DNA from: Eulemur rufifrons
Taxonomy: Eukaryota; Chordata; Mammalia; Primates; Lemuridae
Length of the DNA stretch: 64,000 nucleotides
Direction: 5' to 3'
Assembly (NCBI RefSeq): GCF_041146395.1
Contig: NC_090997.1
Span: 33,087,501 to 33,151,500 of the forward strand
The translations under genes were made by a program, and so were the position numbers. Positions 23,060 to 34,660 of this stretch are shown piece by piece (the stretch's first letter is position 1; each line of letters starts with the position of its first letter). The notes beneath the pieces were generated by a model that saw only the letters and a program-made list of their open reading frames with translations, was not told the DNA's origin and did no database searches.

Positions 23060-23200
23060 TATTTGAGCTGCTTTCCCCTTCCTAATAGATGGCAAGTTCT
23101 TTGACTAGGAGGGCAAGACTTGCATATCTGTATCATCAGCAGTAGTACTGTGCCAGGATCACAGTAGATACTGGAGAGTATTTCTAGAGTAAGTGCTGAA
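23060..23200 (+). repeat. L2 3' end fragment
   Basis: 'agatggcaagttctttgact', 'aggagggcaagacttg', 'atctgtatcatcagcagtag' and 'gtgccaggatcacagtagat' follow the L2 3' terminus ('aagctccatgagggcaggga' ... 'agtgcctggcacatagtagg'). Confidence 0.55.
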
Positions 23201-24495
23201 TTTCACTTTGTAGTAGGAAAAGAAATGATATCTAATGTTACTACCTTTCTGTGTAGTTTCTTTTATTAACCAACTTTGCTAGGCCTGCTAGATTAAAATA
23301 AGAATAAATAAACCGGCTTCCAGCTGTCCGCTTATTAAACCAAGATCTACTATGTTTACTAGGGGCAATATCTAAACACAATTATTAATATGTTTCTTTT
23401 ACTGTGCTTTCATGACTAGGAATGTCACCCTAATTGTCCAGAGCCATCTTTTGGGAGAAAAAGTCAGGGGGGAGAAATTAAGACTCTCACAAGATGAATG
23501 TAAAGAGAAAAACATAGATAATATGCAGCTTTGGACACTCAAAGTAGAACAATATACTTTCAAGCTACGCTATTTCTCTGGAAAAGGATTTTCCAAATTC
23601 TTGCATTTCTCATTTATCATTATCAAGGGTTTAAACTGGCTTTATAGTTAGATAGAAGAAGGATTTGCTCTAGGGATAGTAAAAGGAAACCCAAGCTCTT
23701 TCCTGGGGTTTATGGCACAAGTAGACAGGCACAAAGAGAGAGAGAGAATTAACCAGATTTATATGTCCAGGTTTTTCTTTCTATGTGCTTAGCTCACTAA
23801 GGGTTTATAAGTAAGGGTCTCGTTACAGATGTGTGTGGGAATATTCTTGCCTGCACTCTAGTTTTGGACTTGGGAAAGAGATAACTTTCTTTAGCTTCCC
23901 CTAAATAACCTGAGGCATGGTAACATCAACTTGAAGCCTCAGTGAACAATTAAAGGTGTGAATGAGTCATTTTAGTTCTCTCAAACTATCCAAAGTTCCC
24001 ATGAGGCATGGATGCTGAGTTGAGGTGTAGAGGACAACAAAGGCTGCAGGTAAATGACTGGCATAGGACACTGAATGGAAGAAGTGTGCAGACTTGGAAA
24101 TCTTGAGGCAGTAAGAGTTGAGAAGGGACCCGGTCAGCCAGGGAGCTTCATCCAGCTCTGGCCAAGAGCAGATAGCACACTTCACCAGTCACAGATTCCA
24201 CCAGCTATGAATGAGGACAAGCAGCTGGCTGTTAAAGAGAGGACGTGATTCCCTGAGACAACATGACTGAACTTGACAACCAGTAGGTGAGAACTTCTGA
24301 AGAATATGTAATCATATATGGATGAAAATGTTACCTTTCGTCTGCATATCAAAATTGTGATTAAATTCTGCAAACCTAATTATGAGGGTAGCAGTTTGCC
24401 AAAGTCTGGGTGCAGACTAGTCTCGTTTCAACTTGTCGATGATCATGTAGTATTAATACAGGGCAAGGTTGCTCTTAATAAACATTTGGGGTGGT
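23201..24495. other. Unannotated DNA
   Basis: No repeat or gene recognised. Short open frames occur at 23412-23651 (plus) and 23967-24185 (minus), with no motif. Confidence 0.45.
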
Positions 24496-24510
24496 ATATT
24501 TGCAATTCTT
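24496..24510 (+). repeat. Target-site duplication of Alu, left copy
   Basis: 'atatttgcaattctt', repeated without mismatch at 24851-24865. Confidence 0.95.
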
Positions 24511-24850
24511 TTTTTTTTTTTTTTTTTTTTTTTGAGACAGAATCTCACTCTGTTGCCCGGGCTAGAGTGCTGTGGCATCAGCCTAGCTCACAGCAACCTC
24601 AAACTCCTGGGCTCAAGTGATCCTCCTGCCTCAGCCTCCTGAGTGGCTGGGGCTACAGGCATGCGCCACCATGCCCGGCTAATTTTTTTCTATATATATT
24701 TTTAGCTGTCTATATAATTTCTTTCTATTTTTAGTAGAGATGGGGTCTCGCTCTTGCTCAGGCTGGTCTCGAACTCCTGAGCTCAAACGATCCACCCACC
24801 TCGGCCTCCCAGAGTGCTAGGATTACAAGCGTGAGCCACTGCGCCCGGCC
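24511..24850 (-). mobile_element. Alu SINE (strepsirrhine-type), full length
   Basis: A T-run of about 22 (the tail) is followed by 'gagacagaatctcactctgt', both monomers, and the head 'gtgagccactgcgcccggcc'. Between the monomers lies an A/T-rich insert ('ctatatatatttttagctgt', 'ctatataatttctttc') that the standard anthropoid Alu lacks and that I associate with lemur Alu. It is flanked by a perfect 15-bp target-site duplication. The internal RNA polymerase III A and B boxes are present in decayed form near the head. Confidence 0.95.
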
Positions 24851-24865
24851 ATATTTGCAATTCTT
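24851..24865 (+). repeat. Target-site duplication of Alu, right copy
   Basis: 'atatttgcaattctt', identical to 24496-24510. Confidence 0.95.
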
Positions 24866-25094
24866 AATCTAAAAGTGTTACTGATAGAAGAACCTCACCC
24901 TCACCCAACCTAACTCCTCTGAAATTTGTCATTCCAGGTTTTATGTAAACAAATGTGAGGACATTTATTTCAAAGGTCAGGATAGGGAAATAATGACTAC
25001 TTTTAATTCACTCTAGATATCCACAATAACAATAGCTTTAAACAATGATGTAGGTTCCTAGTTCTTAGGTCTTATTCCATTGTTTCCTAAGCAG

Positions 25095-25260
25095 CAGCAG
25101 AAATAACAATTTATTGTGTATTAAATTTAATTGCAAATATAATCTTTTAAAATTCTTACAATCACCCTGAAAATAGAAATTATTATCCTTATGTTTGCAG
25201 GAAACTAACTTTCCAAGACTACAGGTAAATTACCAAACATTACAGCTAATAAGAGGAAGG
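25095..25260 (+). repeat. MIR SINE
   Basis: 'atttattgtgtattaaattt', 'attcttacaatcaccctgaa', 'aatagaaattattatcctta', 'gaaactaactttccaagact' and 'acattacagctaataagagg' follow MIR order. Confidence 0.65.
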
Positions 25261-25261
25261 G

Positions 25262-25470
25262 GAAAGCATTTATTGTCACGGGTCAAGAGTTTTAGATAAG
25301 TGATTTGACTTAATCTTCAAGACAACCCTATCAACTGGATATTACTATGTCTATTTTAGAGATGAGAAAGATGAAATAATTTGCTCAAGATTCTGCAGCA
25401 AGATTAGAACTCAGGTCTGGTTTGATCTAAAAGCTGCTGTTCTTTCCACTCTTTTATCCTGCCTCATACT
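25262..25470 (+). repeat. MIR SINE, second copy in tandem
   Basis: 'cttaatcttcaagacaaccc', 'tatcaactggatattactat', 'ttttagagatgagaaagatg', 'tttgctcaagattctgcagc' and 'agattagaactcaggtctgg' form a second complete MIR order on the same strand, directly abutting the first. Confidence 0.75.
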
Positions 25471-25743
25471 TGTGTCTATTTAAAGACCAGTTTGACCACT
25501 AATTTATAGATTTATAATATATTATACAACTTCCTACATTATTTGAAGGATGAAAGAACAAATCAAAACATAACAAATTGTGATGCAGTCCAAACTTTCT
25601 GAAATCTTATTGTCCTATGTTTAATTTTCCTATCTTGCAGAAATTAGATGTGATAATATATTCAAAGTGCAAAAAGAGGCCTGACACATAGTATACCTTT
25701 AAATCATTTTACTTCTTTCTACTCTAGAAGCTCAGAATACAAA

Positions 25744-25785
25744 TAGATAGATGGATAGATACATAGATACACACACACACACATA
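25744..25785. repeat. (GATA)n/(CA)n microsatellite
   Basis: TAGA/GATA units pass into a CA run. A TA-rich stretch follows to about 25850. Confidence 0.8.
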
Positions 25786-25859
25786 CCCCTTTATATAATA
25801 TAGATACCTCTATATAATATATACTTTTATATAACATATAATATATATAATTACATTGG

Positions 25860-28439
25860 TAGTATAAAACTATAAAGGCTAAAAATAAGCTATTTGTATT
25901 TGGATTTTTTAATAGTTACAAAATAATTTAAAATGAGATTCTCACAAAGAAAACTGAACATTTAAGTGAGGAGAAACATCACAATTTGATCAAGCCTAAA
26001 AATCTTCAGTTAATATTATTAAAATTATAAAACTTTAGTTAGTTGACTACATACTGTTGTTGCTGTTCAATGAAATGGTATTTGTTATAGTTAGTGGTAA
26101 GAGCTTAAATGTAATTTGAAAATCAAAATGTTTTAAAATGTACCAAATTATGGGTTTTAAAAAAAACCTATAATTAGGGGAAATATACCTTGGTAAACGC
26201 ACAAAGCAAAAACACTCTGCAGTGCTGGGCAATGGAATGTCTGTGTAGCCCTTTTGCTCTCTGGGACTTCAGCCAGTCCATATGGCCATCTAATAGGGGG
26301 CCTGAAGACTGTGGGTAATCTTGCAGACCATATGTGCTGCAATACCTAGGAACAACTGGAGCTTGGCTAATCACGTGGCAAGAACCTAAATTTGGATTTA
26401 ACTTGTTTGTCCTGAACAGAACCCAAACCTCACTGTTATTTTTGCACATTGCTTGCTTTGTTTATCATTAACTTTGAAATGGGGCTGCAAAAATATACAC
26501 ATTTCCACTACAGACATTCATCAACTTATCTGTTAACCAATATCTTACTTTTCATTCTATGGAAATTTTTTAAAAACTGAAAGAAAAGATGTTGCAATTC
26601 TCCTTGTATGGAGAGACATTAAGACTGGATCCCACCAGTGAGTTGACATTAAAATTGCAGCTGCGAATGACCCAAGCTGCCTCTCTGAGCCAAGATTGTT
26701 CTCTAATCTAAGAACTGAGATAAGAAAACATGAATATGTGGTTGCTGAGATTTTAATGGAAGCCCACAGGGAGTAATTTAACCTAGGAATGGACAAGAAG
26801 AAAGTCAAAACAGATAGAAAATAAAGGTCTGATGAGATGATCATCAAACTCATGGGATGATGGAGTTCTCCCTAAATTTTCGCTTTCTTGTCTGTTCTTA
26901 GATGAACATCCTCTTTTGTGAGAGGTTATCTCATATAAACACTTTACCTTGTTCATGTCACTTTAGCACCATTTACAAATACAGCAAAATTTATCACCAG
27001 GGAGTAGAGTAATGGAGACAGAGCCAAGTAAGATAGCATTCAGGGAGAGTGATATTATTCTCAGCTGGGTTTTCTGTTTAAATTCACTAATTAATTATTT
27101 GCTTTATCTCCAATTTCATGTTGATGAATAGACATGATCAAGGAAGTGCCAATATTAAGAAGCTCATTCTCAAGCTTAGTCTCAAAGTTTCTGTAAAGAA
27201 GCTTTGTATTGGTAAAAAATAATTATAAAATGGAGGAACATTCTTTTACATAAAGATAAGCAGGAAAATAAGATGACTGATGCACTTACTTTGAAGAAAT
27301 TCTACCCTCCAAGGAGGGATAAGGGGTGTTTTCTATCTACAGAATTACTTATCTACCTCAGTATCTTTGTGAACAATTTGCACTGGATTAAGAAGCATTA
27401 ACTCTGATCCTCCTTCTTAGGTTTCACATATCAAAGACTACATCTGATGCTTAGAAGCAAATTAAAAGTCCAATTAAGCTTTATGTAAATGCCAACATCT
27501 ATTTAATTTCTTTTAACAGGTTAGAAATCAGAAGGGTGTGGGGCTTTTTTTTTTAGTTTGTATTGTGTTGCTTTAAATTCCAGTTTGCCTGGTTTATGAT
27601 TTTAAAACTGGTAAATATGCCAGAGAGATGCCACATTCAATTTAGCAATGTGTTGTCAGATTGCTAGGAAGCAATTTTTTTCTTGAACAGAAGTGAGATC
27701 ATTTGAGTAATATTAACTTTAATGTTTAAAATTGGCTTGGGTTACTCCCAACATCACACTTGCTGGAAGATTACAAAATGGGAGAATTAGTGCTTAGGTG
27801 TTTAGAGGGTTCTAAACATGTTAAGCACTGAATTCTCTGTTAATTTATCAGCAGGCTATTTGATTACCACTAAGTAACAAAATTTATTCTATTTTTGTGG
27901 AAACTAATATAGAGAATGATATTGAGACTCCTAGGTTCTCCATGTAGCAATGGTGTTGTAAGGATAAGAAATGTATTTATTACTGGTTCTAGACACTGAA
28001 CGCTGTATTTCATATTGAACAGAAATTCCTATACAGTTTAGGTGAGCACAAAATAATACTTTCATTTAAGATAGAGGCAATAATAAAAAGAACAATGATC
28101 AAGTAGAAGCATGAAATTATGGTCATTGAGCTACATCTGAAAAAGAAATTAATACTGCAGATGATAAGAATTTCTATACCAAGAGTCCTATGGGTATTTT
28201 CTCTGAAAATTTTGTGGCACAGTCCCTGTAAAAATAAATGTACTGATCCATTCAACAAATAAACAACCAAATAAAATAATTTCCAGAAAGTGATATGTGG
28301 CTATGAAATAGGATAGTTGATGATAAATAGGGAAAGTCATCTAATCTGAAGAGCTGAAATTTGGCACTAAAGCCTAAATAATAGGACGGAGGTAGGAAAG
28401 TCAGGCACGTGTGAATACTGGGAGCAGGTTAGTTTGGCT
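25860..28439. other. Unannotated AT-rich DNA
   Basis: About 2.6 kb without recognised repeat or gene. Open frames at 26174-26449, 26557-26853 and 28010-28270 (minus) have no motif and no supporting context. Confidence 0.45.
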
Positions 28440-28631
28440 GGAGCACAAAAATGAGAAGGAGAGTCTGAGAGGGTGTTAAAACAGTAGGTAGAGTTCAGAT
28501 TATAAGGAGCCCTGTAGACCATGGTTGAGGTGTTTGACTTTATTTTATTTTCAGTGAACCCCTAGAGAAGATTTTAAGCACAGAAGTGGTACAATGTGAA
28601 TGATTCCTTGGAAAGATGATTCTGGTCACCT
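28440..28631 (-). repeat. L2 (first part, interrupted)
   Basis: The plus strand is the reverse complement of the L2 ORF2 end: 'agattataaggagccctgta', 'gaccatggttgaggtgtttg', 'agaagattttaagcacagaa', 'gtggtacaatgtgaatg'. The copy is split by a plus-strand L2 and resumes at 28916. Confidence 0.7.
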
Positions 28632-28915
28632 TAGTAAAAGGGACTTTGCTGATACCCTATCTCAAATTTCACCCTTACCTCTGCCTTTTCTAACATTTCA
28701 TATCCTTTTATTTCTGCATATTTTTTCCTACATTTATTAATGTATAGTATATGCTACTTCTTTATTTAGTATATTTTCTAGCTCTCCTCCAGGGCAGGAA
28801 TTTTTTTCCTTTTTTTGAGTCAGTACTCTATTCCCAGGACCTAGAAGAATACCTATTACTATCACATAATATGTGTAAAATCAATATGTATCAAATGGAA
28901 GAATAACAAATATAA
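28632..28915 (+). repeat. L2 3' end inserted in an opposite-strand L2
   Basis: 'tgctgataccctatctcaaa', 'atttattaatgtatagtata', 'tctcctccagggcaggaatt', 'attcccaggacctagaagaa' and 'tacctattactatcacataa' are in L2 3' order. Both flanks belong to a single L2 on the other strand. Confidence 0.65.
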
Positions 28916-29260
28916 ATGGCTGCTATGTAGATAACGAGCTGAGGAGGTGAATAGAGCCTAGAGAGAGGTGACTATTATGCGTGGAGCAGTGGCCCAGGTG
29001 AGAGAAGAGGGTGGCCTGGATCAAAGCTTTAGTGGTGGAGACAATGAGAACTTGGCTCATTCCAGTTACATTTGAGAGTAGAGCACTTGGTGGTAGATTG
29101 AGTGTTTGGGTTGTATGGAGAGAGGGAAATCAAGAATGACATTTGACCTGAGCAACTAAGTAAATAAATGTTGCCAGAGATGGCGAAGATTGGTGGAAAA
29201 GGTTTGGAGTGTAAATATGTGACTGGAGAAGGTACTTTCTGCAGCATAGACGAACAGGGA
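28916..29260 (-). repeat. L2 (second part, resumed)
   Basis: 'ggagcagtggcccaggtgag', 'ggtggcctggatcaaagctt', 'tagtggtggagacaatgaga', 'aatcaagaatgacatttgac' and 'ctgagcaactaagtaaataa' continue the antisense L2 order begun at 28440. Confidence 0.7.
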
Positions 29261-29881
29261 GGAGGCAGCCCTCTTTTTGTGCTCACAGTGGACTGGGAAT
29301 TGCAAGAATTAAAGGAATGAACTTGACCACAAAGGGTTCCTTATGCAGAATTTGTAAATCCTTGTTTAGTGATTTGCGTGGTTATTGAAAACATTAGAAA
29401 ATGGAACGAGGAAATAGAGGTAGCAGGGATCTGTAATTTCAGTAGCTTAACTAGAGGGGTGAAGCATGGAATGACCAGTTATTACAAGTTCTGGGACAGG
29501 AGAAACCTGTTATCAGTCCAACCTCTCCTTTATAGTAGTGTGATAGATTTATGCTCAAGTGTGTTGATCCTTTAAACAATAAAAGTCCTGGACCATCTGC
29601 AGATTTTGAATGTTAGAGTGATTTAGACATGGACCTGTACCAGGGATCATAATCAAACTATCAAATCCCATTATCAACAATATCGAATGCATTTGATCGA
29701 TCTAAATATGATGGAAATGGCAGCCAGTGGGGAGCCACAAGACAGAATGTCATCAAATGCTAAAATGGCAGTATTTCCCTCTCCAAGCCAGAGAAACCAT
29801 TTTTCTAAACCATTATGCAAACACCAGTACTGTTATACAAAATAATGCTACCTAAAAAGCTGCTAGTAGGTGATTGGTAAA
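29261..29881. other. Unannotated DNA
   Basis: No repeat or gene recognised before the COX6C retrocopy. Confidence 0.45.
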
Positions 29882-29894
29882 GAAGCCAGTAACA
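29882..29894 (+). repeat. Target-site duplication of COX6C retrocopy, left copy
   Basis: 'gaagccagtaaca', matching 30341-30353 at 12 of 13 positions. Confidence 0.85.
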
Positions 29895-30340
29895 GGCAAT
29901 TCATTTCTCCAACAGCCTGGAAGGACATGTTGAGGTTGGCATACCCATCAAGGACAGTAACTACCATAGCTTCCCGTGCTTTGACGAAACCTCAGATGTG
30001 TGGCCTCCTGGCCAGGTGTCCACAGTTTCATATTGTTGGAGCATTCATTGTATCCCTGGGGGTTGTAGCTTTGTATAAGTTTGGTGTGGCTGCACCAAGA
30101 AAAAAGCATATGCAGATTTCTACAGAAATTGTGATTCTATGAAAGATTCTGAGGAGATGAGGAAGGCTCAGAATCTTTCAGAGTGCTAAGTGATTTTGGA
30201 ATATAAAAGAATTTCTTTGGGTTGATTTACATAGAAGTTTGTCACTGACCTGTGTTCCTAAGCTATGAATATGTGGGCTGAGGAATAGTTTCTCTTGATA
30301 AATAAACCACTAACAAATACTGTGAAAAAAAAAAAAAACG
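29895..30340 (+). pseudogene. COX6C: COX6C processed pseudogene
   Basis: Retrocopy of the mRNA for cytochrome c oxidase subunit 6C, a small nuclear-encoded single-span subunit of mitochondrial complex IV. The 5' UTR is followed by a 228-nt block (29966-30193), the expected length for 75 codons plus stop. The frame from 29966 keeps the family pattern: ..[11 protein letters not shown].., then ..[16 protein letters not shown]. After a 1-nt loss near 30100 the second frame reads [21 protein letters not shown] 1-nt gain near 30168 restores the first frame up to IFQSAK and a TGA at 30191. The initiator ATG is ATA (29966-29968). The 3' UTR has 'gataaataaaccactaacaa' and an A14 tail (30325-30338). 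No introns, plus a poly(A) and a 13-bp duplication, indicate L1-mediated retrotransposition. With no start codon and two shifts it is non-functional as protein. Copies of this gene are common in mammalian genomes. Confidence 0.95.
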
Positions 30341-30353
30341 GAAGCCAATAACA
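30341..30353 (+). repeat. Target-site duplication of COX6C retrocopy, right copy
   Basis: 'gaagccaataaca', directly after the poly(A) tail. Confidence 0.85.
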
Positions 30354-30411
30354 AAAAAACAAAACACTTTTGGGAAACTCCACATCCTCTATCTATCTCT
30401 TTCCATATACA

Positions 30412-30600
30412 GAAGGTAGAGGTTTTTAACCTTGGTTGCCCATTAAAGTCACATAAGAAGCCTTGAAAAATCCTGATTCCTGAGCCACACATCATACCAA
30501 TTAGCATAGACCTCTGGGGGTCAGACCCAGGCATCAGAATGTTTTTAAGTCTCCAGGTGATTTTGATGTGTAGCTAACACTGACAAGCACTGTTTGAGAG
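30412..30600 (+). mobile_element. MER20-like hAT transposon
   Basis: Inverted halves: left 'tagaggtttttaaccttggt', 'tgcccattaaagtcacataa'; centre 'cctctgggggtcagacccag', 'gcatcagaatgtttttaagt'; right 'ctccaggtgattttgatgtg', 'tagctaacactgacaagcac'. This is the MER20 order. Confidence 0.75.
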
Positions 30601-30829
30601 ATTCTTGAGGCACATTAGCAGATTAAAGACCCTGAGGAGTATAATATCATTTTTCTTTCTTTAATCCACAGTTTGAAAAATAAAGTTATTCATTCTTTGT
30701 GCATTATTTATAACATCTCAAGGAATACTAATATTACACTGATATATTTTGAGAATGCTTCTGCAGATAATTTAAACATAACCTGTACTTTCGAAGCACT
30801 TAAATCTGAAGGGTAAAAAAAAAAAAAAA

Positions 30830-30910
30830 TCACATCATTGTTTTATTCCATTTGCATTTCCTTGTTTATTAGTGAGGTGAACATCTGTTCAGATGTTTAT
30901 TTAAAGGTCA
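30830..30910 (-). mobile_element. Short L1 fragment
   Basis: 'ccatttgcatttccttgttt', 'attagtgaggtgaacatctg' and 'ttcagatgtttatttaaagg' resemble the antisense L1 ORF2 segment 'tttgcatttccctgatgact' ... 'gagcatcttttcatgtg'. An A15 tract at 30817-30831 precedes it. Confidence 0.5.
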
Positions 30911-31254
30911 GAAAGCTTGCAGAGTTGCTGCTTGTGGTTATGGATAATTCAAATAAGGGATTAGGGGAAGAAGCTTCTTAACATAGAGGAGAGGGAAGCC
31001 AATGTTCTGGGGGAATCAGTCGTCTGAAAGCAGAGTCCTGGGTTTTTCACTGATATCAGTGTGGCACCATGTTTTTCCCATGAAAATTAAGAAAAGTGGT
31101 AATGTTGAAGACCTTGTTTCCCTATTCATATGTGTAGCCTGAAAAATTAGCACAGTGCAAGCCAGATCCTCCAAAAACATTTGGTAAATGAAAGAATGAG
31201 TGAAGTCTATTGCTATGGCATTTCTGGACCTTGATAGGTGTCCATGGACATTGT

Positions 31255-31640
31255 ATCTGTTTGCTCGGGCTGCCATAACACAGGCATAATAACATTAAGC
31301 CTCCTGGATGGCTTAACCAACAGAAATTTATTTTCTCATAATTATGGAGGATACTTCAAGATCAAGTTGTTTGTAGGATTTGTTTCTTCTGAGACCTTTC
31401 TCCTTGGCTTGTAGATGGCCATCTTCAAACTGTGTCTTCACATGGTTTTCTCTTTGTGTTTATTTATGTCCTAATCTCCTCTTCTTGTAAGAACATCAGT
31501 CATATTGAATAAGTCCACAAATTGACCTCATTTTAACTTAATTACTTCTTTAAGGACTCTTTAAAAGTCTCAAGGACAGTTACATGCTGGGGACTTCAAC
31601 AAATGAATTTTGGATGAAACACAGTTCAGCCCATAAAAGA
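31255..31640 (-). repeat. MLT1-type LTR (ERVL-MaLR)
   Basis: Reverse-complement order: 'tgctcgggctgccataacac', 'aacagaaatttattttctca', 'ggcttgtagatggccatctt', 'tcttgtaagaacatcagtca', 'cctcattttaacttaattac', 'cagcccataaaa'. It is decayed and has a short insertion near the start. Confidence 0.8.
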
Positions 31641-31781
31641 CAGTATCCAGGCAATTGGATTTCCAAGCAGTCTGAAGAGATGGCATTGGGACTGTCCACA
31701 AATTATCTTAAGTTCATGTGTTCTTTCTCCAGCCTGAACTTTTGTGGGTCTAGAAAACTTATTTTTGCCTTCATACCAGTC

Positions 31782-31809
<28 letters not shown>
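31782..31809. repeat. (GT)14 microsatellite
   Basis: GT dinucleotides following 'accagtc', just 3' of the MaLR LTR. Confidence 0.95.
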
Positions 31810-31812
<3 letters not shown>

Positions 31813-31849
31813 GGATGTGTGTGTCCCAGAGAGAGAGAAACTGTTAGAA

Positions 31850-34379
31850 AGGAGGCTTCTAATAAGTCAGGCTATTGAAGTAGTCTAAAAAGGACTTGGT
31901 CTGCACAGGAGTTAGTGAGGGTGATAGACTGGTCATATTTCTCCTCTCGTGTTTTATTCCTTTGAAGAATTACTTCTTTGCCTGATAGTTTAGAACCTTT
32001 CAAAAGGTTTTGGGAGATGATTGGCATATGTGGGATTGATTATTGTCTAGTCCCAAGACTGACTACAGATCTAGATCTTTCTTAATATTGCTTATTTTAT
32101 ACTACTGTAAAGAGGTAGAATTATAAGACAAGAAGGGCTCTTAAAACACTGTGATAAATTCCTTACATAGTAGAGGTTACTCTTAAAACCCCACTTATAT
32201 CTAGAGCTATTCTTTGCTTCCTAAAGAGCTCCAGTAGTGTTTTCTCACATTCTAAGGCTTCTAATCATTTCCATTTCCCTTGAATTTCTGGATTATTTTT
32301 ACCATTGTTTCTAGTTGAAGTGATGTAATTAAAAATAAAATACAAGATAAATCTGGTATTAATAGAATAATATTTGAAACCACTCTTTTTCTTATTTTTC
32401 TGTTCATTGGGAAGATATATTTAATTGTTAATGTTCTCTTCTCACTTAGATTAAGAGATTTAGGACCTGTCAATATCTGCAGGTATTTTGCATCTTCCTT
32501 TGCAATTCTCAAGTCACGCAAAGAAAATATTTATATCTTCATTTTCATTAAAGAGGGATAGAAGAGGCACTCTCTCAGCCCTCCCATGTAGGATGAAATT
32601 TCATGCTACAATAAAGAAGTGATAATTACAATGCTTCATTAAGTTTGATATAGCATAATCACTAAATTTATTTACTAGAATCCTAAAGGTATCATATTTA
32701 TGAAAATTTAGTTGGATATGTATTTCGTGAATTTTTATGTGACAAGAAGCAACAAAAATATCTATAAGCTAAAGATTGCATAAAACATCATACTTAGGAA
32801 AATTGGAGAAGAAATCCAGTCTATGTGTAATCTTGTTTTTCTCTCTAACTCTAATCCATTTAACAATAAGTGCAATTTACCTATCTCTATAATAGGTATA
32901 ATTTCACTTCTTCTGTAGTAATATTTTTCTAATAATGAATATAAGTCCTGTGAAGGCATACAATATACTGGCTGTATGTAGCTATTTACACTAGTTTAGC
33001 GAATTCTACCTCAGCTATTTTAATGTGTGATTAGAAGCTGATAATTTAAACATTTGGGGAGAAAGCTCTTTAGAAAAGTCTTACTTCTGGCTTAACTTCT
33101 CAAGGTAAGGATGTTTGATGAAATGTTTGAGCTGTAAAATGGGTGTAATAATTGTATCTTGAAATGATTATGACAACTGAGTGAAATGAGGCATATATTA
33201 ATAGAATATATAAGTACAACACACTAAAGACTTGGTAATTGATGTAACCAAGATTCTAGGGAAAGATTGTTTCAAGGACTCTTGCATGACAGCTAGAACA
33301 AGGAAGTATAATGTAACTGATTAATGAGGAGCTTTGACTTATTAAGGTATGATAAAGAAACAGTCTGATCATTCCAGTACTGTATTGTCTATGAGCTGCA
33401 GAATTCCTATTTCACTCTAAAGAGTGACTCTCTTAGCAGTCCTAAACTATCCTATTATTTTCAGTCACTTTAGATTTTGTTAATACTTAAGATTCAGTTC
33501 CTTTTTTCCAGACAAATAGGTTGCCATAGTCTCTGTGTTGGCTCATTGTTGATGGCCCTTTATTAACTGGCACATTTGACTCCCAGAAAAGATCGTTTTG
33601 TTTGTTTGTTTTATCATCTCTGTCTTCTGTACAACAAAACTATGTTCATTAATAATCATAAAATGAAACAAATAATTAAAGGTCAGAAAAGAAATGCAGA
33701 CAGTGATCATTTTCTTTTAACTTCATATATATATAATCACACCAGTCAAATTTTTAATTAAAAATAAAATAACTATAAAAGTACAGAAAAGAGTAAAAGG
33801 AATAGTTTAATACTATTCAATTACAATAATAAATTTTTTAAAAGAAGAAAAACTTGTACCCACATATTGGCCTGTCACATTAAGGAATAATAAAATTAAA
33901 CTTTCTGTTTCAAGACTTCAGTTTTACAAATTTGTCAGTGACTTTGTGACAATTGGTCTCTTACTGTATGTTCAACAAGCAGTATAGATAGATTAAATCA
34001 ATCTTCACTTATACTTCATTAGAAACACTTGTCATTAGTTTTAATTTCAAAAAGTATCATTTTCATTAAGCAACAGATACTCCAGTTATCAGGAAAAGTT
34101 TTAAATATGAGAATACATCTGAAAGAAATTTGTACAATCTCATTGCACAATAAATTCCAGAAATGTCAACATGTTTTATCCCCAGCATTAATTGTAGCAG
34201 CTTTCAAATGTCTCTTCAATGTAAAAAATTTGAACACAGGCAAAAACTCCAGACAGTCACATAGAATGGCATAATGGAAATAACTCAAGTTCTATTTCTT
34301 CATTTTTATCATTCTTGTGCTTTTAACTGTTTCAGTGCAGAAATATAGTGTCCTTCATAGGTCGTAATTACAAACTATG
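31850..34379. other. Unannotated AT-rich DNA
   Basis: About 2.5 kb with no repeat or gene recognised. Minus-strand open frames at 32261-32521 and 32762-32959 show no motif. Confidence 0.45.
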
Positions 34380-34660
34380 CCCAGAGTGAGCTCAGATTAT
34401 TCTGAACTATTGCAAACTTACTCTATAAAGCAACACATGTGACTGAGCCCCATGTGTTGGGAGACACAACCCACTGCATGGGCAAGTATCACCCAGTCTT
34501 CTTCAAGTCACACTGTGGGAACTGGGGCTGAGGAAACTGGAACAAATGCTGATATTCTGGCTTCTGCTATTGCTATGAGTAAGAACGTTCTTTATCTCTG
34601 ACAGAGGAGTCTCATGTCTTCCACCGGCACCCATGAAATTGTATCAGCCTAACTTGTTCC
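34380..34660 (+). repeat. Possible LTR remnant
   Basis: 'atgagtaagaacgttcttta', 'tctctgacagaggagtctca' and 'ccaccggcacccatg' resemble the 3' end of a retroviral-type LTR (U5 after a polyadenylation region). No edges or internal region are evident. Low confidence. Confidence 0.3.

Noticed and set aside
29870..30142. 90-codon open frame considered as a small mitochondrial protein gene
   Set aside because: It covers only part of the COX6C retrocopy, starting from an upstream ATG outside the parental start. Start loss, frameshifts, the poly(A) and flanking duplications mark a processed pseudogene.
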